A DNA stretch of 64,000 nucleotides from Thiothrix caldifontis (GCF_900107695.1 NZ_FNQP01000005.1:161812-225811); one strand, 5' to 3'; shown: positions 26,999 to 36,259, counted from the first letter of the stretch. Notes: generated from the sequence alone by a model not told the origin. Translations and numbers: made by a program.

Positions 26999-28162
26999 TT
27001 ACGCTGCTTTGGATTTGTCGGTTAGCTTGACCAGATCGTTCATGACGCCATCCAGACCGCCGTAGACGTTCAGCGTACTGATGCGTCCAGTGATCTTTTC
27101 CAAGATTTCCAGCTCTTTCAAGCGCAGTAATACAGGGTTGCCTTCCATGACCTTGGCGGTGTTGTGCAGGGAACGGGTTTCCTGCGTTTCTTCGCGGCGG
27201 CGGATCAGGTTGGCTTCGGCGCGTTTCTCGGCTTCAACGACTTGCGCCAGAATCGCCTTCATATCACCGGGTAATACGATGTCACGCGCCCCGACCGTTT
27301 TCAGGTCGATGCCGTAAGCCGCTGCCTTTTCCGCCACCGTTTGCTGGATGGATTGGTTGAGCAGATTTTTGTCTGCCAGCAATTCATCCAGCGTTTGGGT
27401 GGAAACCACGGCGCGTAACGCCAATTGCAGTTCGCGGTACAGGTAGTCTTTGTGGTCTGCCAGTGCCGTTTTGACTTGCTGCGGGTCAACAATCTGCCAC
27501 ATGGCGGAAAGGTTGATGCGCAAGCCTACGCGGTCTTTGGTGAGGATTTCCTGACCATTGACCTCCATGTTTTACAGGCGGCAATCGAGTTGCGTGACCT
27601 TGATCGTATGGTTGAATTGCCACCAAACGTGCGTACCCGCCGTCAGTATTTCGCGCTGTTCGCCGTCGACTTCCAGAAAGCCGGTGTGACCTTCGGGGAT
27701 GGTCGCCATCACCAAAGCGTTTAACGCCGCCGCCCGCAAGGTGGCATCTTTTGCGGTCAGCAATTGGCTTGCCAAGGCTTTGGGCAGCTTGAAATCGGTG
27801 CTGATGTCGAGCTTGCGGACTTCGATGCTGCGTTGACCTTGCCAGCACGCACCACGTTGCGCAGGCGGCTTGATGTCTTTCAGCACATTGTCCTGGTACA
27901 GCAAACCGACTTCCTGTTCGCCGGTTTCCCAGCGTTGGAGGTGCGCAGCGAATTTGTCAGCGTGCAAGTCGGCAAGGCTGACAACATCCTCCGGCACAAA
28001 GGTTTGTGCACTGCCGGTGACGGCGAATTGCTGCACGCGGTATTGGTTTTTCCAGCCGTAAAAAGTGTGGACACCCGCAGGCAGGATTTCAACGAACTGT
28101 TCGTCTTTGAACAACAGCCCGCGATGTGTTTCTGGAACAATAATTTTGGTTTTGAATAACAT
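26999..28162 (-). pseudogene. Slipin/band-7 (SPFH) gene interrupted by one in-frame TAA
   Basis: Two adjacent reading frames are the same frame. 28162-27572 encodes the N-terminal half (MLFKTKIIVPETHRG to KVTQLDCRL) and 27568-26999 the C-terminal half (MEVNGQEILTKDRV to the end). Between them are only TAA and AAC. Slipins normally read ...DLRLQ..EVSGQEILTKD here, so a CAA to TAA change is the simplest explanation. If real, the product is truncated before the SPFH core unless translation restarts at the ATG three bases after the stop codon. A sequencing error is the alternative. Confidence 0.8.
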
Positions 28163-28412
28163 GGCGTTGTCCTTTAAAAATTGGGTGGCATTCCCCCACA
28201 CCCTTGCAGGCTTGGCGGTTTGTGTTGGATGGGAAAGCCGCGTGAGCCGAAGCCGTTGCGGTTTCGCATCCACCAAACCCACCGTCAAGGCGGCGCGGGT
28301 GCTGGTCGTTGCCGCCGGGTAATCCGTGCCGAAACACGTACTGCCGTCGGGCATTGACCTTGGTGGTTTGCCGTTGTTCGCCCTTGCGGGCCAAGCTACC
28401 GTAAAAGGGTAG
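28163..28412. other. Non-coding stretch upstream of the slipin gene
   Basis: 250 bases without a convincing gene on either strand. It contains GC-rich inverted segments (for example near 28290-28325) but no recognisable tRNA, riboswitch or IS. It presumably holds the slipin promoter. Confidence 0.4.
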
Positions 28413-28484
28413 TTCACTAGCCGGAGTTGAACCGGCGACAACCAGATACCAGATCCAGTGCTCTACCAGACTGAGCTATAGTGA
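28413..28484 (-). tRNA. tRNA-like sequence with a non-canonical anticodon loop
   Basis: On the minus strand it has a D arm (GCTC-AGTCTGGTA-GAGC), a perfect T arm (GCCGG-TTCAACT-CCGGC) and a 6-bp acceptor stem (TCACTA/TAGTGA). The anticodon stem needs two wobble pairs, the base at position 33 is C instead of the near-universal T, and no CCA is encoded. If read normally the anticodon would be TGG. It directly abuts the next tRNA-like unit. A pseudo-tRNA is more likely than a functional one. Confidence 0.4.
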
Positions 28485-28559
28485 TGGAGCAGCCAGTTGG
28501 AGTTGAACCAACGACCGACCGAATCTCTCGGTTGCTCTACCAGACTGAGCTATGGCTGC
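28485..28559 (-). tRNA. tRNA-Thr-like sequence with a 5-base anticodon loop
   Basis: It has a perfect 7-bp acceptor stem (GCAGCCA/TGGCTGC), discriminator T and encoded CCA, a D arm GCTC-AGTCTGGTA-GAGC, an anticodon stem ACCGA/TCGGT and a T arm GTTGG-TTCAACT-CCAAC. Its general sequence resembles bacterial tRNA-Thr. The anticodon loop is only five bases (GAGAT), two fewer than normal, so no anticodon can be assigned. Either a two-base deletion killed it or it is an unusual tRNA-like RNA. Confidence 0.5.
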
Positions 28560-28613
28560 ATGATTGTGACCGTCGAAACAGATACGCGGGTACACCAGCG
28601 GTGGTCGCGTCAG

Positions 28614-28690
28614 GCAGGTATTTGAACCTGCTCCACGAGTAACGAAAGTCGCTAATGGTTTTGCAAAGTGTGTGCCAACTGCGCTGTTTT
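28614..28690 (-). other. Degenerate third tRNA-like fragment
   Basis: On the minus strand GCAGGTTCAAATACCTGC (28631-28614) looks like a T arm with one extra base, and GCGCAGTTGGCAC further 5' resembles a D arm. No complementary acceptor stem was found. This may be the remains of another tRNA in the same array. The rest of 28560-28871 shows no gene and probably holds the promoter of the aldehyde dehydrogenase. Confidence 0.3.
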
Positions 28691-28871
28691 TCTTTAAATG
28701 ATTGATAAAAAATGATTTTATGTGGAGGGTGACTGCTAGTGGGAAAACAAGGTTATCGAAATTGCTATCTATAAAAATACAAATCTATTTCTCGTGAAAC
28801 CAACCTTTCTCCAACCTTGATGCCGTATGTTATGCCTTTACCATCACGGATAATGAGAGAGGAGAACAATC

Positions 28872-30392
28872 ATGCAATACGCAAATCCCAATACCGACGG
28901 AGCGGTCATCCACTTCAAAGAACGCTATGAAAACTTCATTGGCGGTGCTTGGGTTGCCCCGGTCAACGGCGAATACTTCGACAATATTTCCCCGGTCAAC
29001 GGCAAGCCGTTCTGCCAAATCCCGCGCTCCAGTGCGGAAGACATTGAACTGGCACTGGATGCCGCACACGCTGCTAAAGATGCGTGGGGCAGAACCTCTG
29101 TTACCGCTCGTTCCAATATCCTGCTGAAAATCGCTGATCGCATCGACGCGAATCTGGAAATTCTGGCAGTCGCGGAAACCTGGGACAACGGCAAAGCCGT
29201 GCGCGAAACCCTCAACGCTGACGTACCGCTTTCCTCCGACCATTTCCGCTATTTCGCAGGCTGCTTACGGGCGCAAGAAGGCACGATGGGCGAAATCGAC
29301 GAAAATACCGTCGCCTACCATTTCCACGAACCCTTAGGTGTAGTTGGTCAAATCATCCCTTGGAACTTCCCGCTGCTGATGGCGTGCTGGAAACTGGCTC
29401 CGGCACTGGCAGCAGGCAACTGCGTAGTCTTGAAACCTGCCGAACAAACCCCCGCCTCCATCCTGATCATGATGGAACTGATTGCGGATTTATTGCCGCC
29501 GGGCGTACTGAACGTGGTTAACGGTTTCGGCGTAGAAGCAGGTAAAGCACTCGCCACCAGCACCCGCATTGCCAAAATCGCGTTTACCGGCTCCACCCCA
29601 GTCGGCTCGCTGATTATGAAATACGCGGCGGAAAACATTATTCCTTCCACCGTTGAACTCGGCGGCAAATCCCCGAATATCTTCTTCGCCGATGTGCTGG
29701 ATCACGAAGATGCGTTTGTCAGCAAAGCGGTCGAAGGCGCGGTACTGGCATTCTTCAACCAAGGCGAAGTCTGCACCTGCCCGTCACGCCTGCTGATTCA
29801 GGAATCCATTTACGAGAAATTCATTGGCATGGTGATTGAGCGTTCTGCACAAATCAAACGCGGCAACCCGCTGGATACCGAAGTCATGGTCGGTGCGCAA
29901 GCCTCGCAAGAGCAGTACGACAAAATCCTCAGCTACATCCAAATCGGCAAAGACGAAGGCGCGGAAGTGATTACTGGCGGCGCGGTCGAAACGATGGAAG
30001 CGGCTTACTGCGAAGGCTATTACATCCAGCCGACCTTGTTGAAAGGCACCAACAATATGCGTGTGTTCCAGGAAGAAATCTTCGGGCCGGTGGTGTCTGT
30101 AGCGACATTCAAGGACGAAGCCGAAGCACTGGCGATTGCCAATGACACCGAATTCGGTCTGGGTGCGGGTGTGTGGACTCGTGACATGAACCGTTCTTAC
30201 CGCATGGGTCGTGGCATCCAGGCTGGTCGGGTGTGGACAAACTGCTACCACCTGTATCCGGCGCACGCGGCCTTCGGCGGCTACAAAAAATCCGGCGTAG
30301 GCCGCGAAACCCACAAGATGATGCTTGATCATTACCAGCAGACCAAAAACCTGCTGGTAAGCTACGACATCAATCCGCTGGGCTTCTTCTAA
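28872..30392 (+). CDS. exaC: NAD-dependent aldehyde dehydrogenase (ExaC/AldB type)
   Basis: A 506-residue aldehyde dehydrogenase. It has the NAD-binding [30 protein letters not shown] at about 238, the general base Glu in [11 protein letters not shown] at about 260, and the nucleophile in [11 protein letters not shown] at about 300. The adjacent Cys pair and the C-terminal [19 protein letters not shown] fit acetaldehyde dehydrogenases of the ExaC/AldB group. The start has GAGAGAGGAGAACAATC upstream. A GAF-domain regulator of the AcoR type lies 3 kb downstream and may control it, with accessory genes having inserted between. Confidence 0.92.
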   Translation: MQYANPNTDGAVIHFKERYENFIGGAWVAPVNGEYFDNISPVNGKPFCQIPRSSAEDIELALDAAHAAKDAWGRTSVTARSNILLKIADRIDANLEILAVAETWDNGKAVRETLNADVPLSSDHFRYFAGCLRAQEGTMGEIDENTVAYHFHEPLGVVGQIIPWNFPLLMACWKLAPALAAGNCVVLKPAEQTPASILIMMELIADLLPPGVLNVVNGFGVEAGKALATSTRIAKIAFTGSTPVGSLIMKYAAENIIPSTVELGGKSPNIFFADVLDHEDAFVSKAVEGAVLAFFNQGEVCTCPSRLLIQESIYEKFIGMVIERSAQIKRGNPLDTEVMVGAQASQEQYDKILSYIQIGKDEGAEVITGGAVETMEAAYCEGYYIQPTLLKGTNNMRVFQEEIFGPVVSVATFKDEAEALAIANDTEFGLGAGVWTRDMNRSYRMGRGIQAGRVWTNCYHLYPAHAAFGGYKKSGVGRETHKMMLDHYQQTKNLLVSYDINPLGFF

Positions 30393-30413
30393 GTTTCCTC
30401 CTCCTCGCGTGGT

Positions 30414-31358
30414 ATGCGGGTCGGCTTAGTCTGGCCCGCGTTTAAACAACACCTGCTTTTGCCCAATCATTTCCTTATTCATCATAAAAGTACCCGGATG
30501 GATATTTTCCGCAAGGGTGGTGATAGCCTGATGGGGCGTTATTTCCATTACCGGATGCACCCCTTGAGTTTGCGCGAAATCAGTGCGCCTTTTGTCGCAG
30601 AGCAATTGCTGCAAGACCCGCACAAACCCGAACCCACTGCGCTGGAACAGTTACGCCGTTTTGGTGGTTTCCCTGAGCCATTTCTCAAAGCGGATACCCG
30701 TTTTTATAACCGTTGGCAGCAATTACGTCAGCAACAACTGATTCAGGAAGACATCCGCGACACCAATACCGTGCAAGACATCGCCCATCTGGATGTGCTC
30801 GCCACCCTGTTGCGGGAACAATGTGGGCAGGTGGTGCGTTACAGCTCGCTGGCAAACCAGATCAATGTCAGTGTGGATACCATCCGCCGCTGGGTGACGC
30901 TGCTGGAAAGTTTCTACTACGCTTTTCGGGTTACGCCTTGGTTTCAGAACCTTGCATCTGCCTTGCGCAAAGAGCCGAAAATTTATCTGTGGGATTGGTC
31001 ACAGGTGAAAGACATCGGTGCGAAAAACGAAAATCTGATTGCCAGCCACTTGCTCAAAGCGGTGCATTGGTGGACAGACCACGGGCTAGGTGATTACCAA
31101 CTGCATTATTTGCGCACTAAAGACCAGAAAGAAGTCGATTTCCTTGTTAGTCGCGACAACCAGCCTTGGTTGCTGGTGGAAGTGAAAAGCTCCGCCAGCC
31201 AGCCACTCAACAAGCATCTGGGCTGGTTTCAGGAACAACTGGGCGCGGAACACGCCTTGCAGGTGGTGATGGATATGCCGTATGTGGAAGCGGATTGCTT
31301 TGCGGTGGGGCGGCCAGTGAAAGTGCCGGTGGAGACGTTGTTGATGCGGTTGGTTTAA
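30414..31358 (+). pseudogene. 5'-truncated AAA-14/DUF4143 ATPase
   Basis: The 3' two thirds is a clear DUF4143 C-terminal region (FGGFPEPFLKADTRFYNRWQ, SLANQINVSVDTIRRWVTLL, and the nuclease-like KEVDFLVSRDNQPWLLVEVK). The N-terminal ATPase domain with Walker A is missing: only its last piece (RMDIFRKGGDSLMGRYFHY) remains, 21 bases after the aldehyde dehydrogenase stop. No start with a ribosome site precedes it. It should be a remnant of a roughly 380-residue gene. Confidence 0.75.
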
Positions 31359-31406
31359 TATGCCAAAATCTCACAACACATATAGCACATACATTCGGAG
31401 GCATAC

Positions 31407-31631
31407 ATGCCACAACTTCACTGTTACGTCGCGGAAGATGTCGCTGCCCAACTCCAGCACAAAGCTGAGCGGGCGCACCTGTCCATCTCCAAATACCTTG
31501 CCCTGCTGATCCAGAAAGACATCGGTACACAATGGCCGGAAGGCTATTTCGACCTGTTCGGCTCATGGGAAGGCGAAGCTCTGCAACGCCCGGAGCAGGG
31601 TGACTATGAACTGCGTGAGGTATTGTTCTGA
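31407..31631 (+). CDS. vapB: VapB-like antitoxin
   Basis: A 74-residue protein with a ribbon-helix-helix-like N-terminus (VAEDVAAQLQHKAERAHLS, then ISKYLALLIQKDIG) and an acidic C-terminal tail. It is preceded by GGAGGCATAC. Its stop codon shares one base with the start of the PIN-domain toxin gene (TGATG), which is diagnostic for a toxin-antitoxin pair. Confidence 0.85.
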   Translation: MPQLHCYVAEDVAAQLQHKAERAHLSISKYLALLIQKDIGTQWPEGYFDLFGSWEGEALQRPEQGDYELREVLF

Positions 31632-32029
31632 TGTACCTGCTGGACACCAATACCTGCATCCATTTCATGAACGGCACGTCGCAGGCCGTCAAGTACCACT
31701 TCCAGCAGTGTTCTCCCAGTGAGATTGCTGTATGCAGCGTAGTCAAAGCCGAATTGCTGTTTGGGGCACGGCATAGCCAACGGGTAGAAGCCAACCTGCA
31801 AAAACTGAAACTGTTTTTCGCCCCACTGCAAAGCCTGCTGTTTGATGACCGGTGCGCGGAAGAATACGCCCAAATCCGTGCTGACCTTGCCCGTCAGGGC
31901 AAACTGATCGGTCCCAACGACATGCTAATTGCCGCCATTGCACGGGCGCATGATGCGGTACTGGTGACAAATAACACCCATGAATTTGAACGGGTCGCCA
32001 ATCTGCGGCTAACTGATTGGCAGGATTGA
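31631..32029 (+). CDS. vapC: VapC PIN-domain ribonuclease toxin
   Basis: A 132-residue PIN-domain protein. The acidic active-site residues are visible: Asp5 in YLLDTNTCIHFM, Glu41 in SVVKAELLFGA, Asp97 in GPNDMLIAAIA and an Asn/Glu-rich NNTHEFERV. The GPNDMLIAA form (with N before D) is usual for the tRNA-fMet-cleaving VapC group. It is coupled to vapB by a one-base overlap. Confidence 0.92.
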   Translation: MYLLDTNTCIHFMNGTSQAVKYHFQQCSPSEIAVCSVVKAELLFGARHSQRVEANLQKLKLFFAPLQSLLFDDRCAEEYAQIRADLARQGKLIGPNDMLIAAIARAHDAVLVTNNTHEFERVANLRLTDWQD

Positions 32030-32033
32030 TGCC

Positions 32034-32343
32034 ATGTTAGCTATCCCCGGTCATACTCACCTCGAAGCCTGCCAGCAACTGCCTGACATCCAACTGTACC
32101 GACCCCGTGGTCGATTTTCGCATGAAAGAATGCTGGAGCGTACAACCCGGCAACAACAACGTGCCCTTGCTCTACCCATACCATTTCAATACTAGGATGC
32201 CCAAAAAGCAATTCAACGAACGCACCGCCATCACGTTGCTGGCATTGCTGAATTTACCTGCTGATGAGCGATGGCAACATGCCAGCGATCCTTCCCACCT
32301 GATCCATTTCAACGGGGTAAGGTTTCTTGGACCTTATGGATGA
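32034..32343 (+). pseudogene. Fossil of a BsuBI/PstI-like restriction-modification locus
   Basis: Two overlapping short frames carry recognisable fragments. VVDFRMKECW...VPLLYPYHFN resembles the C-terminal part of adenine-specific N6 methylases of the BsuBI/PstI group. It runs without a break into QFNERTAITLLALLNL, which resembles the N-terminal region of BsuBI/PstI-type endonucleases. The methylase part is also frameshifted upstream (near 32095). Assignment is from remembered family patterns and is tentative. No intact gene exists here. Confidence 0.45.
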
Positions 32344-33368
32344 AACACTTAAGCGACCTCACCTTCTACAACCACTTCCATACTTTAGGCACACATTTCT
32401 ACTGCGAATGCTCGCCACAAGGGTTGGAAAACCCCACCTTGGTATGCAGTAGTGCGGAAGTCTTGCAGCAGTTAGGTTTACACCCCGACGAGGCAAACAC
32501 GGATTTATTCCTGCAAGTGTTCAGCGGCAATGCCTTGCTGCCCGGTATGCAACCACTGGCGCAAGATTACGCCGGACACCAGTTCGGCAACTTCAACCCG
32601 TTTTTAGGCGACGGTCGCGCCCTCTTGCTGGGGGAAGTGGCAACGCCTACGGGCATTTTGGATATTTACCTGAAAGGCTCAGGGCGCACGCCCTACGCCC
32701 GTAACGCTGATGGGCGTGCTGGCTTGCGCGAATGCCTGCATGAATTCCACATCACCGCACAACTCGCTGCCTTGAATGTGCCGACAGCGCGTTGCTTGTG
32801 CGTGGTTTCTGGCAGCCAGCAGGTGTATCGGGGTGGGTTTGAGCCGAGCGCCATATTGACACGCCTTGCCCCCAGCCATATCCGTTTCGGCACGTTCGAG
32901 AATTACTATTTCCAGAAAAACCGCGCAGCCTTGTGCCAACTGGCAGATCATGTAATTGCCTGCCATTACCCCGATTGTTTGGCAGCAGGGGAGCAGCGTT
33001 ATGCGGCGTTTTTTGCTGAAGTGGTGTTGCGCACCGCACGGCTGATGGCGCATTGGCAAGCGGTGGGGTTTGTGCATGGGGTGATGAATACCGATAACCA
33101 GTCCATCCTTGGACTGACGCTGGATGTGGGCATGGGGGCTTTTACCCCGGAACGTGACCCCGCTTATGTCTGCCATCCAGAGGATGGGCATGGGCGTTAC
33201 GCCTTCGGGCAGCAACCCGTGGTGGGTTTGTGGAATTGCAATGTATTGGCGCGGGCGCTTTCCCCGCTGATTGCTGCCCATGATTTGCGCACGGCGTTAC
33301 AAGCGTATGAGCCGGAGTATTTACGCCATTACACGGCGCTGCTGTCAGAAAGCCCGCCGGGAGCGTGA
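32340..33368 (+). pseudogene. selO: SelO (YdiU) family protein adenylyltransferase, C-terminally truncated
   Basis: 342 residues from the ATG at 32340; the family is usually around 480 or longer. SelO motifs are present: AGHQFGNFNPFLGDGRALLL, DIYLKGSGRTPYARNADGRA and FVHGVMNTDNQSILGLTLD, whose Asn/Asp bind magnesium and ATP for protein AMPylation. It ends abruptly after EYLRHYTALL, overlapping the end of the converging regulator by 24 bases. The usual DYG is DVG here, and the region after it is divergent. Loss of the C-terminal third makes activity doubtful. Confidence 0.7.
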
Positions 33369-34529
33369 CACCAGTTCTTCCAACCGCTCGCGTACCAGTT
33401 CGCTGCCGGAGGTGCTGTGGCAGAGTTTTTCCATCAACACCGACGGGTCTTGGCAGGATTCCAGCGCCTTGCCCATCACCGCATCAATGCAATGCCGCCA
33501 TTCTTCGACTTCGGGTGATTCTGATTGTGGCAAGAAACTGCCACGGTACAGCGAAAACGCTTCCTGGCTTTGCTGTTGGCGCAAGGCTTGCCAAACGTGG
33601 ATAAAGTCTGCCCACACCGGAATCTGCAAACGGTACGGACGCGAGCCAATCTGCCCATCCAGCAAGCGCCGTAAATGCGACAGTTCCGCTTTCAGGGTGG
33701 TGGTCGATACCCGCGCATCACCGTAAAGTGCCGCGTGGAAACTTTCCAAGGTTAGCCCTTGCGGATTCAGTGCCAATAAGCAGAGGATTTCCACCTGCCG
33801 CATCGGCAAGTTCAGCGGTTTGCCCCGGAACAGGATACGCGGTTGCCCCAGTGCATGGATTTCGAGTTCGGCACGCGGCAAATTTTGCGGCAAGCACCGC
33901 CCAATCGAACGCGCCAATTCCGTCACCGCCGCCTGACCGAGCGGGGTATGGCGATTCCACGTCGTGGACATATCCAGAATACCCACGATTTCGCCGGATT
34001 GCGGGTGCATGATCGGCGCGGCATAGCACACCCAATCGTGTACAAACGGCAAATAATGTTCGCAGGAAAACACGGTCACGGAACGTTTGAGTTTCATGCA
34101 CAAACCGACCGCATTGGTACCGACTGAATGCTCATCCCACAAACCACCCGCCGTAAAGTTGACGGATTCAGCACGCGGGCGCATGTGGCTGCTGGAAAAT
34201 GTCCACAGTAACCGCCCGGTTGGGTCAGCAATGGCAGCGACCAGTTCGCCTTCTTTCGCCAGTTGCATCATCTGTTCCTGTTCGCGCTGGGCAGCCTGGC
34301 GCAACAGCGATTCCTGCCAACGGTGCGCGGCGCTGTACTCGTCTTCTGCCGGGGCATGGACTTGGCGGGGTTTGATGCATTGGGCACTGCGCTGCCACGA
34401 GGACATAATGTCTTCGCGTATATCCGTGCCTTGGATGGACGGGCTACCGGAAAGAAACCGGCTCCACTGGGTCTCGATGGCGCGTCTCCGCTGCGACAGG
34501 TTTGCTGCCGCCAGACTCACTTGCTCCAT
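33345..34529 (-). CDS. GAF-domain transcriptional regulator with winged-helix C-terminus
   Basis: 394 residues from the ATG at 34529, which has AGGAGGAGG upstream; the frame is open to 34661. Residues about 45-200 form an AcoR-type GAF sensor (FTAGGLWDEHSVGTNAVGL, CYAAPIMHPQSGEIVGILDM). The C-terminal half has an OmpR/BTAD-like winged helix (RQVEILCLLALNPQGLTLES, TTLKAELSHLRRLL). There is no sigma-54-activating AAA domain. Such regulators often control acetoin or alcohol/aldehyde oxidation, so the exaC-type gene at 28872 is a candidate target. Confidence 0.8.
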   Translation of the reverse strand: MEQVSLAAANLSQRRRAIETQWSRFLSGSPSIQGTDIREDIMSSWQRSAQCIKPRQVHAPAEDEYSAAHRWQESLLRQAAQREQEQMMQLAKEGELVAAIADPTGRLLWTFSSSHMRPRAESVNFTAGGLWDEHSVGTNAVGLCMKLKRSVTVFSCEHYLPFVHDWVCYAAPIMHPQSGEIVGILDMSTTWNRHTPLGQAAVTELARSIGRCLPQNLPRAELEIHALGQPRILFRGKPLNLPMRQVEILCLLALNPQGLTLESFHAALYGDARVSTTTLKAELSHLRRLLDGQIGSRPYRLQIPVWADFIHVWQALRQQQSQEAFSLYRGSFLPQSESPEVEEWRHCIDAVMGKALESCQDPSVLMEKLCHSTSGSELVRERLEELVSRSRRAF

Positions 34530-34945
34530 ACGCCTCCTCCTGCGTTCAAGCTGTTGAACCGATGGGGAAACGGCCTCCCAACCTTTTCCCAACCTTAGTG
34601 ATGTCAATATCGGCAAATAGCAGATGTTAACATGCGACCGGAGTATAAGATTATCATGCAAGTTTTAAGATGAAAAGGGATTAATTAATAAATAGGCCAA
34701 GATAAAAAACAGAAATTAATGGATTATCCGCGTTTGAAAATATTTTTCAAACGAAAAATAATCCATATTGCATTGATTATAATAGAATTAACTGCAATTA
34801 AATATCACCCACCTTATTTTAAAAAACTTATCTTTAAATAAATACCAAAGCATTATTAGGAAAAAGCTCCAACCTGCCGCGTTTTAGCATCTCAATAAAA
34901 CCAAGCTGGGCGTGAACTACGCACAAAGTAAGCAAACTGTAATGG
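34530..34945. other. AT-rich gap upstream of the GAF regulator
   Basis: About 415 bases without a supportable gene on either strand, markedly more AT-rich than the flanks (especially 34660-34860). It contains a long interrupted hairpin at 34719-34766 and marks the boundary of the restriction-modification block. No IS ends or tRNA were seen. Confidence 0.6.
34719..34766. repeat. Long two-part hairpin
   Basis: The outer arms ATGGATTAT (34719-34727) and ATAATCCAT (34758-34766) are perfect complements. The inner arms GTTTGAAAA and TTTTTCAAAC also pair, separated by small internal bulges. It lies in a non-coding AT-rich gap and is not followed by a T-tract. Confidence 0.7.
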
Positions 34946-36214
34946 TCAAGCAAATTTCAGCTCCTGCTGCATTGGCATTCCCGCAGGCATTACTTCTTTT
35001 TCCCTGCAAAGCCGATTTAGAAAATCCACGAGTGACAAACCCAGTTCATACGCCATATTACTAGGCACGGCATTGCCAATCTGCTTGTATTGCGAAGTCA
35101 ACGCCCCCTTGAATTGCCAATCATCCGGGAAGGTTTGAATGCGGGCATATTCGCGCACCGTAAACGGACGGGTTTCTTCGGGGTGGCAACGTTCAGTCTG
35201 TTTTTGAGCAGGAGCGCAGGTGAGGGTTAGGCAAGGTTCATCCCAGTGCATCCGCCGTGCCATGCCGGTTTTGCCGCCGCCAAGGTAATAACTTTGCATC
35301 ATATAAGCTTTTTGCACGTCTTCCGGCAAATCACGCCAGTAACCACCGGGGGGAACTTGTGCCATTACTGCGGCTTTTTTTGCAGGGTAGCCTTGCCCAG
35401 CGGAAGTAGGAACATTGCAAGGGAACAGTTCACCCGCTTTCAACGCATCTTTGAGTGTGTAGATTTTCTGGTAAGGGCGGGGCCAGTGGAATTTGACTAA
35501 GCCTGCAAGATCATTGCGGATACCAACCAGCAACAAGCGTTCACGTTTTTGTGGGACACGGTAGAAAATGGCTTTCATAATGTGTGGTTCAAGCAGTGTG
35601 TAGCCCAGTTCGCTGATAACGGAACGGATATTTTCCAGCGTTTTGCCACCGTCATGGTTGAGCAAACCGCGCACATTTTCCGCCATGAACAGCTTGGGGT
35701 TGGTTTCTTTGATGGCGCGGGCGAACTCGAAAAACAGTGTGCCACGGGCATCTTCAAAGCCCATTTTTTTGCCTGCATAACTAAAGGCTTGGCAGGGGAA
35801 ACCACCCGTTACCACGTCAATTTGGTTGTGGTAAGGCGTGAAATCTAACTTGCCAATGTCACCACATTGTACGTTCCAGCGAGGGCGGTTGGCTTTGAGG
35901 GTATCGCAGGCATTTTTGTCGATTTCATTCAGCAGCACGGTGTCTAGCCCGGCTTTTTCCAGCCCAATCGCTAAACCACCTGCCCCCGCGAACAGTTCAA
36001 TGGTTTTATAGGCGTGGTCTGGGGTGATTACCGGGCGCTTGGAATCATCAAAGATGAAGCGTAATTCCTCGAATTGCCGCAATTGGTCTTTGTCGTAAAA
36101 ACGGTAATTATTCATAGGGTTGCGCGTAGAGGGTAGCTTCCCGCTGTTATCCCAGCGGCGTAGCGTTTCCTTTGAGACACCCAACATATCGGCAACTTGT
36201 GCGACAGAGTACAT
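34946..36214 (-). CDS. Type II cytosine-C5 DNA methyltransferase with N-terminal MerR-like HTH
   Basis: A 422-residue enzyme. Residues 1-52 are a MerR-type HTH (VAQVADMLGVSKETLRRWDN). From about 70 it has the C5-methylase motifs: I TIELFAGAGGLAIGLE, IV with the catalytic Cys GGFPCQAFSYAG, VI AENVRGLL, VIII VPQKRERLLLVG and X YKQIGNAVP. The fused HTH is known to let such methylases repress their own operon. It lies 117 bases downstream of the TdeIII-type endonuclease gene on the same strand, so this is its protective partner. By family, the target would be GGNCC (inference). Confidence 0.92.
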   Translation of the reverse strand: MYSVAQVADMLGVSKETLRRWDNSGKLPSTRNPMNNYRFYDKDQLRQFEELRFIFDDSKRPVITPDHAYKTIELFAGAGGLAIGLEKAGLDTVLLNEIDKNACDTLKANRPRWNVQCGDIGKLDFTPYHNQIDVVTGGFPCQAFSYAGKKMGFEDARGTLFFEFARAIKETNPKLFMAENVRGLLNHDGGKTLENIRSVISELGYTLLEPHIMKAIFYRVPQKRERLLLVGIRNDLAGLVKFHWPRPYQKIYTLKDALKAGELFPCNVPTSAGQGYPAKKAAVMAQVPPGGYWRDLPEDVQKAYMMQSYYLGGGKTGMARRMHWDEPCLTLTCAPAQKQTERCHPEETRPFTVREYARIQTFPDDWQFKGALTSQYKQIGNAVPSNMAYELGLSLVDFLNRLCREKEVMPAGMPMQQELKFA

Positions 36215-36240
36215 AATTAACCTTCCACAACCTTATACAT

Positions 36241-36259
36241 GGTTACTATTATAGGTTAC
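36241..36259 (-). promoter_or_regulatory. Candidate autoregulated promoter of the methyltransferase
   Basis: On the minus strand a perfect TATAAT (36253-36248) is bracketed by two direct copies of GTAACC (36259-36254 and 36246-36241), 27 bases upstream of the methyltransferase start. Repeats flanking the -10 would suit repression by the enzyme's own MerR-like HTH. Confidence 0.5.

Noticed and set aside
28700..28871. Possible sigma-54 promoter before the aldehyde dehydrogenase
   Set aside because: The best GG...GC pair near 28722 has 9 rather than 10 bases between, and the flanking bases do not fit. The nearby regulator also lacks the sigma-54-activating domain.
35365..35380. Further TTTTTTGCA-like matches (also near 37122 and 6832)
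   Set aside because: They are single, lie inside coding sequence and have no second unit at 21 bases, so they were not counted as cluster repeat sites.
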